From the NCBI GenBank assembly GCA_964593555.1, contig CAZQIC010000137.1, positions 1-11,868 of the forward strand: DNA of 11,868 nucleotides, in the 5' to 3' direction. The number at the start of each line of letters is the position of its first letter. Position 1 is the stretch's first letter. A program made the position numbers and the translations under genes. The notes beneath the pieces are model-generated. The model ran no database searches. It was not told where the DNA came from and saw only the letters and a program-made list of their open reading frames with translations. This DNA comes from CAZQIC01 sp964593555. Its GTDB lineage: Bacteria > Bacteroidota > Bacteroidia > JAFLBG01. This document shows, in pieces, positions 1 to 6,775 of this stretch.

Positions 1-359
1 TAAAAAAAAATACGGTTACATTTGTTAAAATCAATTAATAGAACCTCCCTTAAGGTAACCCACCAGCAAGGCAATTAAAAACAATTTAAAATAAAACATT
101 TCGTTTCCAAATCAATTTTATAAGTATAATTACATGATTACCAGTAAATTAAGAACAAATAAATTACGCGTTTAAATAATAGGGGGATGTTGAAATTAAC
201 TCTCTTACTTTAAATATAACTCAAGAAAACCGGGGCTTCAAAAAACCAAATGAAATGATTGTAGGTAATCACAACGGAGTAAAATTTCCAAATTGATTGG
301 AAAACAAAATAATGCCAGTACATTATTGGTAATCCGGATTAAGACGGTGTTGAACTTTT
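1..359. other. Intergenic region without a convincing gene
   Basis: All six frames are broken by frequent stops and no known RNA gene is recognisable. Three small structures can be seen. A 22-codon hydrophobic reading frame lies on the minus strand at 31-99. A perfect 7-bp inverted repeat, TTTCCAA/TTGGAAA, lies at 286-304 with a 5-nt loop. A 12-bp perfect palindrome, TAATCCGGATTA, lies at 331-342. The last two are just downstream of the methyltransferase stop and could form part of its 3' end, but on that strand only a short TTTTA run follows the stem, so a terminator is not assured. Confidence 0.5.
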
Positions 360-1241
360 TTAACTGATTTTTGTAAATCTTCCGAAAACACCAAGCGGTA
401 GTTTGTTGCCTGATGTACCTTGCAAATACAACTCACCTGTATTTAAGTCTTTGCCGGATTTTTCTTTGAGCATGTTTTCGATCACCATAGCTGAGAAGCC
501 TAGTGAGTAGGCGTTGAGGATTAAAAAATGTTCATCGTTGTCAAGCAGCTGCGATACATGCTGCATCATTTCACTAATGTTGTCTTCGAGTTTCCATTTT
601 TCGCCCGTAGGACCGTGGCCATAGGCAGGAGGATCGAGAATAATTCCGTTGTATTTATTTCCGCGTTTCACTTCACGTTTCACAAATTTCAATGCGTCTT
701 CAACCACCCAGCGAATATTGTTTAAGTTGGAAAGGTCCATATTTTCCTTGCTCCATGTAATCACTTGTTTTATTGAATCAACATGTGTTACATCGGCACC
801 CGCTGCTTTTGCTGCCAGCGAAGCTCCGCCGGTATATGCAAATAAATTAAGCACACGAGGTGTTTGCGTTTTCATTTTTTTTATTGAAGAATAAATATAA
901 TCCCAGTTTACCGCCTGTTCAGGGAAAACACCTACATGTTTAAATGAAGTTAAACCTAACCTGAATTTTATTTGCTGTTGAGGATCGCCGTTGATGTTAT
1001 ATTTTATTTGCCATTGATCTGGCATTTTTTTTGTTTTTTCCCAAACGCCGGATGAACTTGATTTAGAAACAAATTTTACATGCGCCAATCGGCTCCATTC
1101 TTTTTCACTTAATTTTTTATCCCACAATGCCTGTGGTTCAGGCCGAATAATAATGTATTCGCCAAAGCGTTCGAGTTTTAAAAAATCACCGGAGTCGATT
1201 AATTCGTAATCTTTCCAATGTATGGGGCAAAGCAGTTGCAT
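360..1241 (-). CDS. Class I SAM-dependent methyltransferase, RlmI/RlmK-like (COG1092 type)
   Basis: The 293-residue product is a cytoplasmic Rossmann-fold methyltransferase. Visible motifs are the SAM-binding glycine loop NLFAYTGGASLAAKAAG at residues 132-148, the acidic ribose-binding residue D155 in HVDS, motif III around E181-D182, and the catalytic-region motif DPPAYGHGP at 203-211. The block GLTSFKHVGVFPEQ at 96-109 matches the conserved segment before the SAM fold in the RlmI/RlmK-like family of 23S rRNA methyltransferases. From the family I infer that it modifies rRNA or another nucleic acid, but the substrate cannot be read from the sequence. A PUA domain as in RlmI is not evident in the roughly 95-residue N-terminal part. 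The ATG start is supported by a TATCTTTG promoter box only 4 nt upstream, implying a very short or absent 5' leader. It is divergent from the beta-barrel gene and monocistronic. Confidence 0.88.
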   Translation of the reverse strand: MQLLCPIHWKDYELIDSGDFLKLERFGEYIIIRPEPQALWDKKLSEKEWSRLAHVKFVSKSSSSGVWEKTKKMPDQWQIKYNINGDPQQQIKFRLGLTSFKHVGVFPEQAVNWDYIYSSIKKMKTQTPRVLNLFAYTGGASLAAKAAGADVTHVDSIKQVITWSKENMDLSNLNNIRWVVEDALKFVKREVKRGNKYNGIILDPPAYGHGPTGEKWKLEDNISEMMQHVSQLLDNDEHFLILNAYSLGFSAMVIENMLKEKSGKDLNTGELYLQGTSGNKLPLGVFGRFTKIS

Positions 1242-1245
1242 AGGG

Positions 1246-1253
1246 CAAAGATA
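1246..1253 (-). promoter_or_regulatory. Bacteroidota -7 promoter box (TATCTTTG) of the methyltransferase
   Basis: On the minus strand this reads TATCTTTG, an exact match to the TAnnTTTG -7 consensus. It ends 4 nt before the ATG, so the transcript should begin at or within a few bases of the start codon. No clear TTG -33 element is seen at the usual distance. Confidence 0.6.
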
Positions 1254-1364
1254 AGTTTAAAGTTAGTAAAGAGGCGATTTAAATACTTATTCTCCCTTTT
1301 TACAAGGAATTTTTATGTTGGCATAATTATTGGATTCGCAACAATAATTTAAAAATCTACGATC

Positions 1365-2234
1365 ATGAAATTCAAAACAACCATATTATTTTCCGCACTA
1401 GCAGTAATGTCTATTAATTCTTTTTCGCAATCGCTGATTGGTATTTACGGTGATTTTTTAAAACCAGTAAATAGTTTTTCAAAGAACGGATACAAAAATT
1501 CAGGCGGTTTTGAAATAAGATATTTATCACCATTATTATTTGGCGAAAAAACAAGTATGCCTTTTAACTTACGCGCCGGCCTTGACTTTGATTGGGATTT
1601 TGCCGGCCGGAAAAAATTCAGGGACATGGTATTGGATAACCCGCAGGGAGAAGCAACAGTAAAATACAGAAATCAATCAATCGCATTTGGAGCCGTAATT
1701 AGAATTACACCCGGTAAGGTAAACGAGTTTGGATGGACGCCTTACCTGGATTTAAATGCAGGGGTCAGAGGTTTTTTGACATCACGTGTGATTAAGCCCG
1801 AAGTAGTTGCTGTTGGGTATGAGTCATCCACAAGTGATAACATATACAGCTCAGGCGTTCTTGCGTACGGTTTTACATTAGGATGTACCAAACCGTTGAA
1901 CAATGATGTTCAATTTGATGTAGGTGTAGGATATAGCACAAGCAGTTCAAATGCAAATTATATTCCTTTAAATACCTATACGAGAGAATCGAACAATGTC
2001 AATTATGCGTTTAAGCAAAGTCATGCGGACCGTATATTTATCAAAGCAGGATTTTTATTTACTATCAGGGAAACAAATTGTAGGCGTACTTGCGCAAGCA
2101 GGGATGGCGAAATAATAACAACTACTACGAGCAATGATCTTGAGATAAAACCATCAGGGGCCCAGTCTAAGATGCAAAAAAATAAAATTAAGAAACCAAC
2201 ACCAACCCCAAAACCAGCCCCAAAATTGAAATAA
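1365..2234 (+). CDS. Secreted beta-barrel-like outer-membrane protein with Lys/Pro tail
   Basis: The 289-residue product starts with a Sec signal peptide: lysines at 2 and 4, a hydrophobic core at 6-17, and likely cleavage after FSQ near residue 22. From about 24 to 235 it alternates short amphipathic strands with glycines and aromatic residues, for example AGLDFDWDFAG, YLDLNAGVRG, VLAYGFTLG, VQFDVGVGYS and IFIKAGFLFTI. This is typical of small Bacteroidota outer-membrane beta-barrels. After the last apparent strand comes a 55-residue tail with two cysteines (239 and 243), a Thr run at 252-255 and a basic proline-rich end (KKPTPTPKPAPK, 276-287). That tail is odd for a barrel, which normally ends on the last strand. 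No specific family is recognised; a porin-like or structural envelope role is inference. It converges on the response regulator with a 5-bp gap. Confidence 0.75.
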   Translation: MKFKTTILFSALAVMSINSFSQSLIGIYGDFLKPVNSFSKNGYKNSGGFEIRYLSPLLFGEKTSMPFNLRAGLDFDWDFAGRKKFRDMVLDNPQGEATVKYRNQSIAFGAVIRITPGKVNEFGWTPYLDLNAGVRGFLTSRVIKPEVVAVGYESSTSDNIYSSGVLAYGFTLGCTKPLNNDVQFDVGVGYSTSSSNANYIPLNTYTRESNNVNYAFKQSHADRIFIKAGFLFTIRETNCRRTCASRDGEIITTTTSNDLEIKPSGAQSKMQKNKIKKPTPTPKPAPKLK

Positions 2235-2245
2235 AGGTTTTATTT
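2229..2245. terminator. Possible bidirectional A/T hairpin across two convergent stop codons
   Basis: AAATAAA at 2229-2235 and TTTATTT at 2239-2245 form a perfect 7-bp inverted repeat around GGT. It contains the TAA stop of the upstream gene (2232-2234) and the complementary TTA stop of the regulator (2240-2242). A T run follows on the plus strand. The stem is all A/T and weak, so termination is only a possibility. Confidence 0.3.
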
Positions 2246-2941
2246 TTTTATAAGGAGCTTAAATCCCTTACCGTGAATGTTTAAAATTTCGATGTTAGGA
2301 TCTTCCTTAAAATATTTCCTTAAACGACTTATATAAACGTCCATGCTTCGGCTGTTAAAATAATTATCGTTTTTCCAAACGGCATTCAGTGCGAAATTAC
2401 GATCAAGTACATCATTAATGTGTGTGCATAATAATTTAAGCAGATCGGCTTCCTTAGTAGTTAAACTTTGTTCTACACTATTACGTGTAAGCTTTTGTGT
2501 GGAGTGATTAAACTGGTAACTCCCAATTTCAAATTGTTCTCTATCTGTCGAATCAACTTTTCCTGTTTTTGTTCGGCGCAATATTGCATTAAGACGAAGC
2601 AACAATTCTTCCATGCTAAATGGCTTGGTAATATAATCATCGGCACCTGCCATGAATCCTTCAATGGTGTCTTCTTTCATCGACTTGGCTGTTAAAAAAA
2701 TAATCGGAATATTTTTGTCGTTGCTCCGTATTTCTTTCGCAAGTGTTATCCCGTCTTTTACGGGCATCATGACATCAAGTACGCACAGATCAAAAGTTTC
2801 TTTCTTAAAAAAATCAAAACCTTCTTTGCCATTCACGGCAAGTTTTGTTTCAAAACCTTTTGCATTGAGATACTCCTGTAACAAAGATCCAAGATTCTTA
2901 TCGTCTTCTACCAGTAATAATTTTGTTTTTGTATCGCTCAT
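2240..2941 (-). CDS. rprY: OmpR-family response regulator, RprY-like
   Basis: The 233-residue DNA-binding regulator has an N-terminal receiver domain (about 6-120) and a C-terminal winged-helix domain (about 135-231). The acidic pocket is E12, D13 and D14, the phospho-acceptor is D56 in VLDVMMP, the switch Thr is T84 and the conserved Lys is K106 in DDYITKPF. The effector domain has the typical LTTKEADLLKLL helix and RSMDVYISRLRKYF recognition region and ends in the wing GKGFKLL. Blocks such as NLGSLLQEYLNAKGF and IPIIFLTAKSMKED closely resemble Bacteroides RprY. It lies 18 nt downstream of the kinase gene on the same strand, so the two form an operon and the kinase should phosphorylate it. 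Its regulon is unknown. The receiver residues are all intact. Confidence 0.93.
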   Translation of the reverse strand: MSDTKTKLLLVEDDKNLGSLLQEYLNAKGFETKLAVNGKEGFDFFKKETFDLCVLDVMMPVKDGITLAKEIRSNDKNIPIIFLTAKSMKEDTIEGFMAGADDYITKPFSMEELLLRLNAILRRTKTGKVDSTDREQFEIGSYQFNHSTQKLTRNSVEQSLTTKEADLLKLLCTHINDVLDRNFALNAVWKNDNYFNSRSMDVYISRLRKYFKEDPNIEILNIHGKGFKLLIKK

Positions 2942-2959
2942 AATAAATAATTTTAAAAA

Positions 2960-4570
2960 TTAATTCAATGGAAAAAATATATTGAAACAACTTCCCTTTC
3001 CCGATTCACTTTCAACTGAAATATTGCCGCCGTGTTTTTCAATAACAGCTTTGACATAACTCAATCCTAATCCAAAACCTTTTACATTGTGTATGTTGCC
3101 TGTTGGTACACGGTAAAGGGTGTCAAATATTTTCTTTTGATTCTCTTTGCTTATGCCTATTCCGTTGTCTTTAACCGAAACGAGAATGCCATTTTCTTTA
3201 TTGGCAGTCGCAACGCTTATTTGCGGAATTTGCTCAGTATATTTAATGGCATTATCAATGAGGTTGTAAATCACATTGGTTAAATGTACCTTATCTGCTG
3301 TAATAAAATTTTGTGTCGCCTTAAGATCGGTAGAAATGTTCCCGCCCTTTTTTTCTATTTGTAATCTTATATTTTCAATTGCTTTTTCTATAATGTAATG
3401 TACATCTATGCTCTCCTTTTTAAGCTTGAATTCGCCTTTGTCGAGGATAGCGGTTTGTAAAATATTTTCAACTAATGTACTTAGTCGTTTGTTTTCCTCA
3501 CTTATTACATTAACATAATTGGCAATTTTATCTTTTGATTTTTCTATACTGTCATCATTCAATACTTCGCAGGCGAGAGAAATAGTTGATATAGGAGTTT
3601 TAAATTCATGCGTCATGTTGCCAATAAAATCATTTTTTATTTCGGATAATTTTTTTTGCCGCATAATTGTTGCAACAGTGTAGTAGAACGATGCGATGAG
3701 TAATAATATAATTGCAGATGAGCTGCTCAGCATAAACCACATTGTGCCCAGTAAATAATTAGTTTGATTTGAAAAATGGACTGAAAGATGTTTGGGCTGG
3801 ATAAAAACGTTTTCGGGAGTGAGACTCACATTAAATTTGCTGGATAAAATATTCTCATTGCTTGCTTCTCCTTTTTTCCAGACAACAGTTTGTTTTGCGG
3901 GGTTGGTGACTGCAGGAGAATATTTGGTGTCAATACCCTTCGCGCGGAGTGCGCCTCTTACCAGCGAATCAAGCATCACTGTATCCGGCGTTTCATTGTA
4001 ATCGTTATAAATGTTAATGCTTACCAGCTCATCGAAAATATCGTTCATCAAATCATTTTTGTGCAGGAACCAGTTTGGGCCCTTACTGAGTGAATCATTC
4101 CCGGTTCCCGAGATGGAGGGCATATTTTTTCGCAGCAAATCAAAATCAGTGCCTGCATCGTTAAGCGAATCCACTGTGAATGATTTTTCGGAAGTGTGTT
4201 TGGTGATCACTCCACCTGAATCAGAACTGATTTCTTCGAAAACCTTAATGCCGTATTTATTATTGGCAGCGGTGTATTTATACAATTCGGCTAATGAATC
4301 TCCAATGAGAGTGGTAGGATATTTCCCATCTGGGGCAATGCGCGTTCTTATTCCTTGCTTACGAAAGTTAAAGCGTTTGGTAATTTTTGCGGCAGCTGAA
4401 TTTTTCTCCATTTTAAGAACCACATCACTTAATGCATCCATCACGCGTTGATCAAAAGCTTGTTCTTTAAGTTGAATAGCTTTATTGATCCAGTATAATT
4501 GAATCGAGATCAGCGCTATCAGCGCAAATGCAACAACAATACTTATGGTTTTTATTCCGCCCGTATTCAT
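2960..4570 (-). CDS. rprX: Membrane sensor histidine kinase, RprX-like
   Basis: The 536-residue inner-membrane kinase has a first transmembrane segment at about 8-27, a periplasmic sensor region of roughly 240 residues (28-271) and a second transmembrane segment at about 276-299. The dimerisation/phospho-acceptor domain follows, with the H box NMTHEFKTP (H321). The ATPase domain has an N box around N432-N440 (TNVIYNLIDNAIKYTE), G1 box DNGIGIS at 468-474, the F-box-like IFDTLYRV, and G2 box GFGLGLSYVKAVIEKHGG at 498-515. All catalytic residues are present. There is no visible HAMP or PAS domain, and the sensor region matches no domain I know, so the stimulus is unknown. It is the first gene of the operon with the regulator. 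An exact TAACTTTG promoter box lies 15 nt upstream of the ATG. Similarity to Bacteroides RprX rests on architecture and on the RprY-like partner. Confidence 0.92.
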   Translation of the reverse strand: MNTGGIKTISIVVAFALIALISIQLYWINKAIQLKEQAFDQRVMDALSDVVLKMEKNSAAAKITKRFNFRKQGIRTRIAPDGKYPTTLIGDSLAELYKYTAANNKYGIKVFEEISSDSGGVITKHTSEKSFTVDSLNDAGTDFDLLRKNMPSISGTGNDSLSKGPNWFLHKNDLMNDIFDELVSINIYNDYNETPDTVMLDSLVRGALRAKGIDTKYSPAVTNPAKQTVVWKKGEASNENILSSKFNVSLTPENVFIQPKHLSVHFSNQTNYLLGTMWFMLSSSSAIILLLIASFYYTVATIMRQKKLSEIKNDFIGNMTHEFKTPISTISLACEVLNDDSIEKSKDKIANYVNVISEENKRLSTLVENILQTAILDKGEFKLKKESIDVHYIIEKAIENIRLQIEKKGGNISTDLKATQNFITADKVHLTNVIYNLIDNAIKYTEQIPQISVATANKENGILVSVKDNGIGISKENQKKIFDTLYRVPTGNIHNVKGFGLGLSYVKAVIEKHGGNISVESESGKGSCFNIFFPLN

Positions 4571-4585
4571 TCCAATTTCTTAGTT

Positions 4586-4593
4586 CAAAGTTA
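4586..4593 (-). promoter_or_regulatory. Promoter -7 box (TAACTTTG) of the two-component operon
   Basis: The minus strand reads TAACTTTG, matching TAnnTTTG. TTGTTTG (plus-strand complement at 4610-4616) lies upstream at a spacing compatible with the -33 TTG element. The box ends 15 nt before the kinase ATG, giving a leader of only about 10 nt. Confidence 0.6.
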
Positions 4594-4660
4594 AAGTAAA
4601 CAGGCCATTCAAACAATGTTTAACATCTTTTAACATAACGATGTAATAACTTTTAATGAG

Positions 4661-4668
4661 TATTTTTG
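4661..4668 (+). promoter_or_regulatory. Promoter -7 box (TATTTTTG) of the DUF502 gene
   Basis: TATTTTTG is an exact TAnnTTTG match. If used, transcription starts near 4673-4676 and the gene has a leader of about 126 nt, much longer than those of its neighbours. The -33 region is not convincing. The box is identical to the one at 11587-11594, which precedes a related leader. Confidence 0.5.
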
Positions 4669-4674
4669 TAGGAG

Positions 4675-4801
4675 TTAATATGGGGGTTATGGAAATAACC
4701 ATCTGCATTTTATATAGTGAAAATAGGTAGACCAAAATGATATGGTGTATTCCCTGCCCGATGGCAGGCGGCATACAACAATTAAAATTAAGAATATACA
4801 T
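4675..4801 (+). promoter_or_regulatory. Structured 5' leader of the DUF502 gene, related to a second leader in the window
   Basis: Two stems can be read directly. GGTTAT/ATAACC (4685-4690 with 4695-4700) closes a GGAA loop. CCTGCC/GGCAGG (4753-4758 with 4763-4768) closes CGAT, extended outward after an internal loop by TGTAT/ATACA (4746-4750 with 4773-4777). The block at 4734-4753 matches 11690-11710 at 19 of 21 aligned positions, and GCGGCATACAA at 4768-4778 recurs at 11675-11685. Regulation by RNA structure is inference; no known riboswitch class is recognised. Confidence 0.45.
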
Positions 4802-5374
4802 ATGAAAAGTATAGCAAGGTATTTTGTTCAGGGACTGCTGGTAATAGTTCCGGTGGCCATTACGGCTGTTGTAGTGTTCAAGATCATTTCATTTATTTCA
4901 TCATTATTCACTTCCGTTGGTATTATAGTAAATCCTCTTGTCGATTTTTTTATTGTATGTGCTTTAGCTGTGGTTCTTATAGTTCTCATTGGTTTTATGG
5001 GATCTTCATTTTTCTTTCGACCTTTATTTTTACTGTTTGAAAATTTTCTTGAGAAAGCTCCCGTCATTAAAATTGTTTATTCATCTATTAAAGATTTTCT
5101 TTCAGCCTTTGTAGGAAGCAAAAAAAGATTTAACCGCCCTGTATTAGTGGATATTGACAAATCAAACGGAATACAACAAATGGGCTTTATTACGCAGGAT
5201 AGCCTGGCTTTACTTCATTTGCCAGAAGGAAAAGTTGCGGTTTATTTTCCTTTCTCTTATGCGTTTACTGGAAAATTGCTGCTTGTTCCAAAAGAGAGTG
5301 TAACTATGCTTAATATATCTTCTTCTGATGCAATGAAGTTTATCGTGTCCGGCGGAGTAACGGAAATTGACTAA
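4802..5374 (+). CDS. DUF502 family inner-membrane protein
   Basis: The 190-residue protein has the DUF502 (COG2928) layout. An N-terminal signature ARYFVQGLLVIVPVAITAVV (5-24) runs into a first transmembrane helix (about 7-32). A second helix follows at about 48-72. Then comes a conserved cytoplasmic or membrane-associated part containing the family block KAPVIKIVYSSIKDFLSAF (85-103), the basic KKRFNRPVLVDI, MGFIT, a VYFPFSYAFTGKLLLVP segment and MLNISSSDAMKFIVSGG near the end. The molecular function of the family is not established. I place the start at the ATG at 4802 rather than the in-frame ATG 60 bp upstream: the family homology begins here and the upstream codons translate a leader hairpin. 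It is divergent from the kinase gene, and its TAA overlaps the stop of the convergent cysteine desulfurase. Confidence 0.85.
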   Translation: MKSIARYFVQGLLVIVPVAITAVVVFKIISFISSLFTSVGIIVNPLVDFFIVCALAVVLIVLIGFMGSSFFFRPLFLLFENFLEKAPVIKIVYSSIKDFLSAFVGSKKRFNRPVLVDIDKSNGIQQMGFITQDSLALLHLPEGKVAVYFPFSYAFTGKLLLVPKESVTMLNISSSDAMKFIVSGGVTEID

Positions 5375-6516
5375 GCTCTTAATTCCACAATTGCCTTTTT
5401 GATTTTTGCTGCCGCATCATCAACTTGCTGCTCTGTGGTTTGATTTCCTAAGCTGATGCGTATTGATCCGTAGGCCATCTTTTCGCTGATGCCCATCGCT
5501 TTAAGAACATGTGAAGGTTCCATTACTGCTGAGGTACAAGCTGATCCCATTGACAACGCGATCTCGGGAATTTTAGAAATTAATTTTTCTGCCCTGATTC
5601 CTTTTATTGAAATGCTGCTCGTATTAGGTAAGCGGTTGCGTATACTTCCGTTGATATGCACATCTCCTACCTGTTCTATTAATTGCTCTATTCTAGTTCT
5701 TAATAAAGAAGTGTTTGCTGCATAATCCCAACCATTTTTTTTGGCCAACTCACATGCGGCTCCCAATCCTACAATCCCTGGCACATTTAGTGTTCCGGAT
5801 CTGAATCCTCTTTGGTGTCCTCCGCCATCAATTTGTGATGCGGGCATCACTCTTGGATCTTTTCTTCTAATAAATAATGCCCCCGTACCTTTTGGTCCGT
5901 AAATTTTATGCGAAGAAATACAAAGCGCATCAATACCATCTTCATTTACATCAACAGGGATTTTTCCAACCGCTTGCGTAGCATCGCATAAAAAAATGCT
6001 TTCCTTTTCATGTATAATGTCTGCAATTTGTTTGATGGGTTGTATAGTCCCCGTTTCATTATTCGCGTACATTACGCTGACCAAAATGGTTTTTGATGTT
6101 ATCGCTTTTCTCAATTGATCAAGATCAATGAGCCCTTCGTGATTAACCGGGAGGTAAGTGATGCTTGCTCCTTTTTTTTCTAATTTTTTGCAAGTGTCCA
6201 ATACTGCTTTGTGTTCCGTTGCAACGGTAATAATATGATTACCCTTGGTAGAATAATTTTCGAAAACTCCTTTAATGGCGAGGTTCAAGGATTCGGTGGC
6301 GCCTGAAGTAAAAATAATTTCCTGCTCTTCGCAATTAATCAGTGACGCGACCTGTTGCCTTGCTTTTTTTACAGCTTCTTCCGCGATCCATCCATAGCTA
6401 TGTGTTTTGCTTGATGCGTTACCAAAATGTTCAATGAAATAGGGGAGCATTGCCTCCATTACCTTTGGGTCAACAGGAGTAGTTGAATTATAATCGAGAT
6501 AAATTGATGGATTCAC
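5371..6516 (-). CDS. Cysteine desulfurase, NifS/IscS group (PLP enzyme)
   Basis: The 381-residue PLP-dependent enzyme converts cysteine to alanine and passes the sulfur as a persulfide to Fe-S cluster, thiamine or tRNA-thiolation pathways. Conserved features in order: YLDYNSTTPVD near the N-terminus (6-16), the phosphate-binding TSGATESLNLAIKG (70-83), H102 stacking on PLP, NNETGTIQPI (152-161), D178 and Q181 in CDATQAVGKIPVDV, the Schiff-base lysine K204 in SSHKIYGPKGTGAL, RSGTLNVPGIVG (239-250), and the catalytic C327 in SMGSACTSAVMEPSHVLKAMG (322-342). The loop is of the group I (NifS/IscS) type rather than SufS. The start is GTG; the N-terminus fits the family and a TATCTTTG box lies 4 nt upstream. 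No iscU or other cluster genes are adjacent, so a general or tRNA role is possible. The stop codon overlaps that of the DUF502 gene. Confidence 0.94.
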   Translation of the reverse strand: MNPSIYLDYNSTTPVDPKVMEAMLPYFIEHFGNASSKTHSYGWIAEEAVKKARQQVASLINCEEQEIIFTSGATESLNLAIKGVFENYSTKGNHIITVATEHKAVLDTCKKLEKKGASITYLPVNHEGLIDLDQLRKAITSKTILVSVMYANNETGTIQPIKQIADIIHEKESIFLCDATQAVGKIPVDVNEDGIDALCISSHKIYGPKGTGALFIRRKDPRVMPASQIDGGGHQRGFRSGTLNVPGIVGLGAACELAKKNGWDYAANTSLLRTRIEQLIEQVGDVHINGSIRNRLPNTSSISIKGIRAEKLISKIPEIALSMGSACTSAVMEPSHVLKAMGISEKMAYGSIRISLGNQTTEQQVDDAAAKIKKAIVELRA

Positions 6517-6520
6517 AATA

Positions 6521-6528
6521 CAAAGATA
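6521..6528 (-). promoter_or_regulatory. Promoter -7 box (TATCTTTG) of the cysteine desulfurase
   Basis: The minus strand reads TATCTTTG, matching TAnnTTTG, and ends 4 nt before the GTG start. The in-frame codons upstream reach a stop at 6532-6534 without an ATG, which supports the GTG start and a near-leaderless transcript. Confidence 0.6.
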
Positions 6529-6558
6529 GCCTTAATGAATTAACTCGCCATATTCTCA

Positions 6559-6686
6559 ACAGTTCTCGATACTCCCTCTAAAAAGCGGGAACTCGAACTG
6601 ACAGCGCGGGATGTCTCTTCGAGCCCGCCCGGTGAACCCCGTTCGGACGGGTAGTCACGACGTAGAAAGGGCATATCGAGAAGTGT
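6559..6686. repeat. GC-rich palindromic intergenic repeat (REP-like, Bacteroidota type)
   Basis: A 128-bp element has 13-bp terminal inverted repeats matching at 12 of 13 positions (6559-6571 and 6674-6686; core TTCTCGATA/TATCGAGAA is perfect). Inside, GCGGG-AA-CTCGAA (6585-6597) pairs with TTCGAGCCCGC (6618-6628). GACA/TGTC (6600-6603 with 6612-6615) forms a nested stem, and CCCGT/ACGGG (6638-6642 with 6647-6651) closes TCGG. It is much richer in GC than the flanks and has no coding frame. Terminal TTCTCGATA with internal CTCGAACTGACAG resembles interspersed intergenic repeats seen in many Bacteroidota genomes, but copy number cannot be judged from one window. Confidence 0.75.
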
Positions 6687-6752
6687 GCGTTGTAGCAAAG
6701 AAGAATACAAACAGATTCTTAATAAGCTATAAAAAGTTTTATTAATTCTGCT

Positions 6753-6760
6753 TAACTTTG
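6753..6760 (+). promoter_or_regulatory. Promoter -7 box (TAACTTTG) of thiL
   Basis: TAACTTTG matches TAnnTTTG and lies 15 nt before the ATG at 6776. The alternative TTG start at 6758 falls inside this box, which argues for the ATG. Confidence 0.6.
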
Positions 6761-6775
6761 TCTTTTCTAAATTAT

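Noticed and set aside
1575..1610. Two GCCGGC-containing clusters as a possible repeat or methylation site
   Set aside because: They encode repeated Ala-Gly pairs in a continuous beta-strand coding region; nothing else supports a regulatory role.
2652..2963. 103-codon plus-strand open frame opposite the response regulator
   Set aside because: It is antisense to conserved receiver-domain codons and has no recognisable protein features.
4011..4451. 146-codon plus-strand open frame opposite the kinase
   Set aside because: It lies wholly inside the kinase's intact coding sequence, shows no domain, and looks like a shadow of the real frame.
4742..4801. 20-codon N-terminal extension of the DUF502 protein
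   Set aside because: The codons translate a palindromic hairpin and an AT-rich leader; family similarity begins at the ATG at 4802.
6758..6775. TTG start 18 bp upstream of the thiL ATG
   Set aside because: It falls within the TAACTTTG promoter box and would add residues absent from the family.
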